Below, piece by piece: positions 58,282-64,000 of a DNA stretch of 64,000 bases (its first letter is position 1; the number at the start of each line of letters is the position of its first letter). The translations under genes and the position numbers were made by a program. The notes beneath the pieces are model-generated. The model saw nothing but the letters and a program-made list of their open reading frames with translations. It ran no database searches and was not told where the DNA came from. The DNA is from Pseudomonas fluorescens (GTDB taxonomy: Bacteria; Pseudomonadota; Gammaproteobacteria; Pseudomonadales; Pseudomonadaceae). The stretch is taken from the NCBI RefSeq assembly GCF_902497895.1, contig NZ_CABVHQ010000016.1, forward strand, positions 1 to 64,000, in the 5' to 3' direction.

Positions 58282-59712
58282 ATGTCGATTCCATGCTTGA
58301 AGTTTTATCTATCCATTGTCGCCACCGTGTTGTTGCTCGGTCAGACGGTCGCCGCCCAAGCGGCCGAGCTGCCGGACTTCACGCAACTGGTCGAGCAGGC
58401 CTCGCCCGCGGTAGTCAATATCAGTACCACGCAAAAACTGCCGGATCGCAAGGTCTCAGGCTCTCAAATGCCTGATCTGGAAGGCCTGCCGCCAATGTTG
58501 CGGGAGTTTTTCGAGCGCGGTATGCCCCAGCAGCCACGTTCGCCCCGTGGTGATCGTCAGCGCGAAGCTCAATCCCTGGGCTCGGGTTTCATTATCTCGA
58601 ATGACGGCTACATCCTGACCAACAACCATGTGATCGCCGATGCCGATGAAATCATCGTGCGTCTTGCCGATCGCAGTGAATTGAAGGCCAAGCTGATCGG
58701 CACTGACCCACGTTCCGACGTGGCGCTGCTGAAAATCGAAGGCAAGGACCTGCCGGTTCTGAAGCTGGGTAAATCCCAGGATTTGAAAGCCGGGCAGTGG
58801 GTAGTGGCAATCGGCTCGCCGTTTGGTTTCGACCATACCGTGACCCAGGGCATCATCAGCGCCATCGGCCGTAGCCTGCCGAATGAAAACTATGTGCCGT
58901 TCATCCAGACCGACGTGCCGATCAACCCGGGCAACTCCGGCGGTCCGCTGTTCAACCTGGCCGGTGAAGTGGTCGGCATCAACTCGCAGATCTACACCCG
59001 TTCCGGCGGGTTCATGGGCGTATCGTTCGCCATCCCGATCGATGTGGCGATGGACGTTTCCAATCAGCTGAAGAGCGGTGGCAAAGTCAGCCGCGGCTGG
59101 CTGGGTGTGGTGATCCAGGAAGTGAGCAAAGACCTGGCCGAGTCCTTCGGTCTGGATAAACCGGCCGGTGCGCTGGTGGCGCAGATTCAGGATGACGGCC
59201 CGGCAGCCAAGGGCGGCCTGCAGGTAGGTGACGTGATCCTGAGCATGAATGATCAGCCGATCGTCATGTCTGCCGATTTGCCACACCTGGTGGGCGCGCT
59301 CAAGGCCGGCTCCAAGGCCAATCTTGAGGTCATCCGTGAAGGTCAGCGTAAAAACGTCATGCTGACCGTCGGCGCTATTCCGGAAGAAGGTAAGGAACTG
59401 GACTCCCTGCCTAAATCCGGCGTCGAGCGCAGCAGCAACCGTCTGGGTGTTGCGGTGGCTGAACTGACCGAAGAAGAGAAGAAGGCCAACGATCTCAAGG
59501 GTGGCGTGGTCATCAAGGAAATTCAGGACGGTCCTGCTTCCTTGATCGGCCTGCAGCCGGGCGATGTGATCACTCACCTGAACAATCAGGCGATCACCTC
59601 GACCAAGAACTTCACCGAGATCGCCAAGGCACTGCCGAAGAATCGTTCGGTATCGATGCGGGTTCTGCGTCAGGGCCGTGCCAGTTTCATCACCTTCAAA
59701 CTGGCTGAATAA
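58282..59712 (+). CDS. mucD: Periplasmic serine protease MucD (DegP-like)
   Basis: A 476-aa HtrA protease/chaperone. Signal peptide to about AAQAAEL, catalytic triad His116 (NNHVIADADEI), Asp146 (RSDVALLKI) and Ser219 (NPGNSGGPLFNLAGE), then two PDZ domains (GWLGVVIQEVSKDLAESFGL; RLGVAVAELTEEEKKANDLK). It removes misfolded envelope proteins and dampens AlgU activation. The start at 58282 follows GGGAG. Confidence 0.95.
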   Translation: MSIPCLKFYLSIVATVLLLGQTVAAQAAELPDFTQLVEQASPAVVNISTTQKLPDRKVSGSQMPDLEGLPPMLREFFERGMPQQPRSPRGDRQREAQSLGSGFIISNDGYILTNNHVIADADEIIVRLADRSELKAKLIGTDPRSDVALLKIEGKDLPVLKLGKSQDLKAGQWVVAIGSPFGFDHTVTQGIISAIGRSLPNENYVPFIQTDVPINPGNSGGPLFNLAGEVVGINSQIYTRSGGFMGVSFAIPIDVAMDVSNQLKSGGKVSRGWLGVVIQEVSKDLAESFGLDKPAGALVAQIQDDGPAAKGGLQVGDVILSMNDQPIVMSADLPHLVGALKAGSKANLEVIREGQRKNVMLTVGAIPEEGKELDSLPKSGVERSSNRLGVAVAELTEEEKKANDLKGGVVIKEIQDGPASLIGLQPGDVITHLNNQAITSTKNFTEIAKALPKNRSVSMRVLRQGRASFITFKLAE

Positions 59713-59738
59713 CCGGGTAACCGTTTATCTGCGGCATT

Positions 59739-59771
59739 AAAAAGCCCGTCTCGAAAGAGGCGGGCTTTTTT
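59739..59771. terminator. Terminator of algU-mucD operon
   Basis: AAAAAGCCCGTCTC-GAAA-GAGGCGGGCTTTTTT, a GNRA-looped hairpin with T-run. Confidence 0.92.
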
Positions 59772-59815
59772 GTGGGCTTTGACGCCAGTCAGTCAACTAT
59801 CGGATGGCCCGAAAA

Positions 59816-59908
59816 GATCGCAGCCTGCGGCAGCTCCAGCGGGTTGGCGTACACCCGCGAAATGGCGGATGGACACGATCGGCGTAGGAGCTGCCGCAGG
59901 CTGCGATC
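59816..59908. repeat. Inverted pair of REP elements (REPIN)
   Basis: GATCGCAGCCTGCGGCAGCT at 59816 has its reverse complement ending at 59908. It lies between convergent mucD and bepA-like genes. One more copy of the arm is at 48712. Confidence 0.88.
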
Positions 59909-60007
59909 TTGGCGATATCCCGTTCGCCGAAAGCCTTTGGCTTATGTCGAAGTACTGTGGATTTCTCTTGACTTCCAGGTACCAGGCAGGCCGCGCTCCC
60001 ACAACAA

Positions 60008-61441
60008 TCAGCGCATCATGTCTTTGACTATCTGCTCCTGTTCCATCAACTCCCGCTGCCGCGCGTCGATCCTTGAAGACAGCGGGAAGTTGGTGCCCGC
60101 CCGGCGCTTGGCGAAGTCGAGTTGCTGGAGGGCCTGACTATAGTCGCCAACCAGTGCGAAGTATTCGGCCCGGGCCTGATGCAGGCCGATGATGTTGCCG
60201 GACAGCCCTCGGGTTTCTGCCACCATGTACCAGACATCCGGATCGTCCGGGCGACTCTTGAGCAGGTTATCGAGCGCTTTCTCGGCATCGGCGGGGCGGT
60301 TCTGCTTGAGCAGCAGGTCGACGCGCACATCGTTCAGCGGGTAGTTGCCTGGGTATTGGGTCAGCATGCGATCCACCCGCGACTGGGCATCCGGCAGGCG
60401 GTTGTTGGTGATGTCCAGATCGACCTGCGCCAGGTTATAGGTGATGTCATTCGGTGACTTGGCCAGCAGCTGCTTGAGGTTCTCTCGAGCCTCATTCAAC
60501 TGTCCGCCTTTGATCTGGGCGATCGCCAGGCCGTAGCGGGCCACGTCGTTCTGCGGATTTTCATCGAGCTGGGCGCGAAAGCGTTTGGCGCCCAGGCCGG
60601 GGGTTTCTTCATAGACCAGCTGGACTCGGGCGCGGATCAGCTGATAGCGCAGGGTATCTTCGGTGCCGCCCGCCGGGGCCTGTTCGGCGCGGTTGCGCGT
60701 GTCGGCGATCCGCGATTCGGTGACCGGGTGAGTCAGCAGGAATTCCGGTGGCTTGGCGTCGAAGCGGTACTGACGGGACAGTCGTTCGAACATGGTCGGC
60801 ATGGAGCGCGGGTCGTAGCCGGCCTTTTCCAGGTTGAGAATGCCGATACGGTCGGCTTCCTGCTCGTTCTGGCGCGAGAAGCGCCGTTGTTCCTGAATCG
60901 CTGCGGCCTGGGTGCCGGCGATCGCGGCAATCCCGGCGTCCCCGGCACCCGCAGCGGCAATGACAATCCCGGCCAGCAGCGCGGCCATCATTGGCACTTG
61001 CATGCGTTGCTGAGCTTCTACGCCACGAGCAAAGTGGCGTTGCGACAAGTGAGCCAATTCGTGAGCCAGTACCGAGGCATATTCACCTTCGGTCTGTGCA
61101 TTGAGGAACAGCCCGCCGTTGACCCCGACAATCCCGCCCGGCGCCGCAAAGGCGTTGAGTTGCGGGCTGTTGATCAGGATGAACTCCAGGCGCCGATCGT
61201 TGAGCTGGCTGGTCTCTACCAGCTTATAGACGCTGGTCTCGACGTAATCCTTGAGTTGCGGGTCATTGAGCGCAGACACCTGGCTGCGCAACAGTGCCAG
61301 CCAGGCACGGCCCAGTTGGTGTTCCTGTTGCGGCGAGACGATGGCAGAACTGGCGTCGCCGAGTGACGGCAGGTCGTCGGCGAAGCCCGGTGAGGCGAGC
61401 AGGCAAGCGAGCGTCAGCAGGGTAGGGCGCAAAAAAGTCAT
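60008..61441 (-). CDS. bepA: Periplasmic M48 metalloprotease/chaperone BepA
   Basis: A 477-aa protein that assembles or degrades LptD and other outer membrane proteins. Signal peptide MTFLRPTLLTLACLLASPGF-ADD. Zinc site HELAHLSQRHFARG (His127-131) and the third ligand in RRFSRQNEQEADRIGILNL. The C-terminal half has TPR repeats (NPQNDVARYGLAIAQIKGG, YPLNDVRVDLLLKQNRPADA). The start at 61441 begins the signal peptide. Confidence 0.92.
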   Translation of the reverse strand: MTFLRPTLLTLACLLASPGFADDLPSLGDASSAIVSPQQEHQLGRAWLALLRSQVSALNDPQLKDYVETSVYKLVETSQLNDRRLEFILINSPQLNAFAAPGGIVGVNGGLFLNAQTEGEYASVLAHELAHLSQRHFARGVEAQQRMQVPMMAALLAGIVIAAAGAGDAGIAAIAGTQAAAIQEQRRFSRQNEQEADRIGILNLEKAGYDPRSMPTMFERLSRQYRFDAKPPEFLLTHPVTESRIADTRNRAEQAPAGGTEDTLRYQLIRARVQLVYEETPGLGAKRFRAQLDENPQNDVARYGLAIAQIKGGQLNEARENLKQLLAKSPNDITYNLAQVDLDITNNRLPDAQSRVDRMLTQYPGNYPLNDVRVDLLLKQNRPADAEKALDNLLKSRPDDPDVWYMVAETRGLSGNIIGLHQARAEYFALVGDYSQALQQLDFAKRRAGTNFPLSSRIDARQRELMEQEQIVKDMMR

Positions 61442-61540
61442 GCACAAAGCCTTAGTCGACAAAGAGCTTACTGTAGCCGGACACTTGGCCCGGGACCAGA
61501 TATTCTAGGCAGCTCCCTAATACCCGCCCGGAGTGAATCG

Positions 61541-61780
61541 ATGACCGAAGCTGTAGAGTACGACGCCGAACTGGACGCCAGTGGTTTGAACTGTCCGCTG
61601 CCATTGCTCAAGGCCAAGCTGGAGCTCAATCGCCTGCCCAGCGGTGCGGTGCTCAAGGTCATCGCCACGGACGCCGGTTCTCAACGGGATTTTCGCACCT
61701 TTGCCCGTTTGGCCGGTCATACGCTGCTTCGTGAGGAAGATGAAGCCGGTGTTTATCGCTACTGGTTACGTAAAGCCTGA
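61541..61780 (+). CDS. TusA-family sulfurtransfer protein (PA1006-like)
   Basis: A 79-aa protein with the SirA/TusA fold and CPLPLLKAK motif (Cys18 is the persulfide site). In PAO1 the syntenic protein PA1006 affects molybdenum cofactor function and nitrate respiration. Divergent from bepA. The perM-like gene follows by 31 bases. Confidence 0.88.
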   Translation: MTEAVEYDAELDASGLNCPLPLLKAKLELNRLPSGAVLKVIATDAGSQRDFRTFARLAGHTLLREEDEAGVYRYWLRKA

Positions 61781-61811
61781 GTTCTGCCTCGCCCATTTTT
61801 AAGGATTATTG

Positions 61812-62882
61812 ATGTTCAAGGTGTTACGCGACTGGATTCAGCGCTATTTCTCCGATGAAGAGGCTGTGGTGCTGGCCGTTCTCCTGATCCTGGCCTTTAC
61901 CGCGGTGTTGACCCTGGGTGGGATGCTGGCGCCGGTCCTGGCGGGTATGGTCCTGGCCTACCTGATGCAAGGCCTGGTGAGCACCCTGGAACGCCTGCGC
62001 TTGCCCGGCGGGGCTGCGGTTGGCCTGGTGTTCGCCTTGTTCATGGGCGTGCTGCTGGTGTTCATCGTAGTGGTGGTGCCGCTGCTCTGGCATCAGTTGA
62101 TCACCTTGTTCAACGAATTGCCGGGCATGCTCGCCAAGTGGCAATCCTTGCTGTTGTTGCTGCCGGAGCGTTATCCGCATCTGGTGTCCGATGAGCAGGT
62201 ATTGCGGGCCATCGAAGTGGCCCGCGGCGAAATCGGCAAGTTCGGCCAATGGGCGCTGACGTTCTCGCTGTCCAGCCTGCCGTTGCTGGTCAACATCATG
62301 ATCTACCTGGTGCTGGTGCCGATCCTGGTGTTTTTCTTCCTCAAGGACCGGGAAATGATCGGACAATGGGTTCGTGGCTACCTGCCCCGCGAGCGCACAT
62401 TGATTACCCGGGTTGCTCAGGAAATGAACCGCCAGATCGCCAACTACATTCGCGGCAAGGTGATCGAGATCTTCATTTGCGGTGGGGTGACCTACATTGC
62501 CTTTGTTGCCTTGGGCCTGAATTACTCGGCATTGCTCGCGCTGTTGGTCGGGGTTTCGGTGGTGGTGCCGTATGTCGGGGCGGTGGTGGTCACAGTGCCA
62601 GTGTTGCTGATTGCGCTGTTCCAGTGGGGCTGGAGCGATCAGTTCATCTATCTGATGGCGGTCTACGGAATCATCCAGACGCTGGACGGCAACGTGCTGG
62701 TGCCGTTGCTGTTCTCCGAAGCGGTCAATCTGCACCCGGTGGCGATCATCTGTGCGGTGCTGTTGTTTGGCGGGTTGTGGGGCTTCTGGGGGATCTTCTT
62801 CGCGATTCCGCTGGCAACCCTGTTCAAGGCCGTACTGGATGCCTGGCCGCGCAAGGAGCCGATTGTGGCGCCGTTGTTGTAG
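61812..62882 (+). CDS. AI-2E/PerM-family membrane transporter
   Basis: A 356-aa membrane protein with about eight helices in the AI-2E family arrangement: LILAFTAVLTLGGMLAPVLA at the start, LVNIMIYLVLVPILVFFFLK, GKVIEIFICGGVTYIAFVAL, GVSVVVPYVGAVVVTVPV and the C-terminal DGNVLVPLLFSEAVNLHPVA. Substrate unknown. The start at 61812 (ATG) is preferred over the TTG one codon before. Confidence 0.88.
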   Translation: MFKVLRDWIQRYFSDEEAVVLAVLLILAFTAVLTLGGMLAPVLAGMVLAYLMQGLVSTLERLRLPGGAAVGLVFALFMGVLLVFIVVVVPLLWHQLITLFNELPGMLAKWQSLLLLLPERYPHLVSDEQVLRAIEVARGEIGKFGQWALTFSLSSLPLLVNIMIYLVLVPILVFFFLKDREMIGQWVRGYLPRERTLITRVAQEMNRQIANYIRGKVIEIFICGGVTYIAFVALGLNYSALLALLVGVSVVVPYVGAVVVTVPVLLIALFQWGWSDQFIYLMAVYGIIQTLDGNVLVPLLFSEAVNLHPVAIICAVLLFGGLWGFWGIFFAIPLATLFKAVLDAWPRKEPIVAPLL

Positions 62883-62950
62883 ATTTGTCGGGATGTGAGG
62901 CCTTTGTGGGAGCGGGCTTGCCACAATGCCAGTCAGCCGAACGTAAATCT

Positions 62951-63096
62951 GTGGCGAGGGGGCTTGTCGGAACGCCGCACCGCCCCGCTCGGGTGCGCAG
63001 CAGCCGCAAAACCTGTGAATGCGGTCTGCCTGCCAAAATGTGATTGCAGGTTTTAGGGCCGCTGCGCGACCCAGCGGGGGCAAGCCCCCTCGCCAC
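62951..63096. repeat. REPIN (paired inverted REP elements)
   Basis: GTGGCGAGGGGGCTTG at 62951 and its inverse CAAGCCCCCTCGCCAC ending at 63096 flank a spacer like that of 44495-44625 (TGAATGCGGT.TGCCTG, GCAGGTTTT.GGGCCGCTGCG). It lies between convergent genes. Confidence 0.88.
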
Positions 63097-63112
63097 AAGT
63101 GCCCGTCAACTA

Positions 63113-63586
63113 TCAGGCCTTGTTCAGGGCCTGAGCCGCAGCCAGCACCGCATCCACATGACCCGGTACTTTCACGCCGCGCCATTCCTGGCGCAGGACG
63201 CCATCCTTATCGATCAGGAAGGTGCTGCGGTCGACGCCCATGTACTCCTTGCCGTAGAGCTTCTTCAGCTTGATCACATCGAACAGCTGGCAGATGGCTT
63301 CATCCTTGTCGCTGATCAGCTCGAATGGAAACTCCTGTTTGCACTTGAAGTTCTCGTGGGACTTCAAGCTGTCGCGCGATAGGCCGAACACTTCGGTGTT
63401 GGCTGCCGTGAACCCGGCGTACTGATCGCGAAAGCCCTGGCCTTCGGTGGTGCAGCCAGGGGTGCTGTCCTTCGGATAGAAGTAGATCACCACTTGCTTG
63501 CCCTTGAGCCCGGCAAGGCTGATGGTTTGCCCGCTGGTGGCAGGCGCTTCGAAGTCGGCGACCGGTTGGTCGATGGCAACGGCCAT
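63113..63586 (-). CDS. bcp: Thioredoxin-dependent peroxiredoxin Bcp
   Basis: A 157-aa BCP-type peroxiredoxin. YPKDSTPGCTTEGQGFRDQ carries peroxidatic Cys45. Position 50 is Gln, whereas E. coli Bcp has a resolving Cys there; Cys80 (FKCKQEF region) is another possible partner. Reduces hydroperoxides. The gene order gcvR-bcp is conserved in Pseudomonas. Confidence 0.94.
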   Translation of the reverse strand: MAVAIDQPVADFEAPATSGQTISLAGLKGKQVVIYFYPKDSTPGCTTEGQGFRDQYAGFTAANTEVFGLSRDSLKSHENFKCKQEFPFELISDKDEAICQLFDVIKLKKLYGKEYMGVDRSTFLIDKDGVLRQEWRGVKVPGHVDAVLAAAQALNKA

Positions 63587-63596
63587 GAAAGCTTCC

Positions 63597-64000
63597 TTAC
63601 ATTGGGTTCTGTGGGCGCCATGGTTCGATCAGCGCGTCGAGGTTCAGCGCGTCGGCGAAATCCAGGAACTGGTCACGCAGCCAACTGATCTGCACGCCGG
63701 CCGGCAAGGTCACGGTGAAGGTCGCATTGAGCATGGTGCCGCCGGTCTGCGGTGCCTGGTAGGTGTCGCAGGTGAGGTTTTCCAGCTCGACGTTGTGGTC
63801 GATGAAAAACTGGCACAGCTCGTTGACGATGTCCGAGCGATAGGCCGAACTGACATACGCCACATAAGGCAGCGCCTCGGGGCGATTTTCCAGCGCCGCG
63901 CTACGCACCACGTTGACCGTAAAGGCATGTTTCTTGGCCAGGGACGGCAAGCCTGCTTCCAGGCGCGCCAGCGCGTCCCAGGTGCCGGAAATCTGCAGGA
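63597..64000 (-). CDS. gcvR: Glycine cleavage system regulator GcvR, C-terminal part
   Basis: An ACT-domain protein entering from the right edge; the frame is open to base 64000. Visible part: LQISGTWDALARLEAGLPSL, then the second ACT domain with VVRSAALENRPEALPYVAYV, SDIVNELCQFFIDHNVELEN and TLNATFTV-like strand. It probably represses the glycine cleavage activator GcvA. About 135 residues are seen. The N-terminus and dapA, expected beyond, are outside. Confidence 0.85.
   Translation of the reverse strand, partial: LQISGTWDALARLEAGLPSLAKKHAFTVNVVRSAALENRPEALPYVAYVSSAYRSDIVNELCQFFIDHNVELENLTCDTYQAPQTGGTMLNATFTVTLPAGVQISWLRDQFLDFADALNLDALIEPWRPQNPM

Noticed and set aside
61824-63185. 453-codon ORF antisense to the PerM-like gene
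   Set aside because: Gln/His-rich shadow that also runs through a REPIN.

Overview
This is a high-GC gammaproteobacterial chromosome segment, almost certainly from the Pseudomonas fluorescens/putida part of the genus. Recognisable markers are algU-mucA-mucB-mucD, nadB, phaG, the tctABC/tctDE cluster with an opdH remnant, ung, ygfZ-sdhE-ygfX, and the bepA-tusA-like-perM-bcp-gcvR block. Several intergenic REP/REPIN palindromes typical of the genus are also present. Species is not determinable from the sequence alone.

Region 1 (1-428) holds the 3' end of a trans-aconitate methyltransferase gene and its terminator. Region 2 (429-35172) is a complete-looking P2-superfamily prophage of the HP1/K139 type, judged by DUF2586 sheath, DUF2597 tube and DUF2590 baseplate proteins. 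It is integrated in tRNA-Gly(CCC), and a 46-bp direct repeat marks both ends; the intact tRNA is regenerated at the right. From the left it carries a tyrosine integrase, then a leftward early operon (AlpA-like excisionase candidate, small unknowns, TOPRIM primase-helicase, CII-like and Cro-like regulators). Next come a short CI-like repressor without a peptidase domain and an Ogr-type late activator. The divergent portal/terminase and capsid operons follow, then lysis, tail, baseplate and fibre genes. Two low-GC receptor-binding candidates, one with an SGNH esterase domain, end the late operon. The right end has accessory genes: a 49-codon acidic ORF, a LexA-boxed two-gene operon and a GNAT toxin/DUF1778 antitoxin pair. 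A repeat-rich non-coding segment lies before attR.

Region 3 (35200-44460) contains phaG, rsuA, a cysteine-rich protein gene, a membrane diguanylate cyclase, two tandem DUF3757 secreted proteins, a decayed gene, a Tyr-rich lipoprotein, an MscS channel gene bracketed by a duplicated terminator segment, a 3-hydroxyisobutyryl-CoA hydrolase-like gene and ung. Region 4 (44460-51340) is a tricarboxylate uptake locus (AbrB-like permease, TctABC, TctDE) in which the porin gene opdH has been reduced to its two ends. Region 5 (51340-59772) has ygfZ, sdhE, ygfX, nadB and the alginate/envelope-stress operon algU-mucA-mucB-mucD, without mucC. Region 6 (59772-64000) has bepA, a TusA-like gene, an AI-2E/PerM exporter gene, bcp and part of gcvR.

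The most interesting biology is in the prophage. A perfect LexA box drives a small operon at the right end, while the CI-like repressor lacks a self-cleavage domain. This is the logic of coliphage 186 Tum, apparently made with unrelated proteins. Other notable signals are a canonical A AAA AAG programmed frameshift site in the tail chaperone gene, a tandem duplication in the tape measure, and paired integrase-site-like repeats at both ends.
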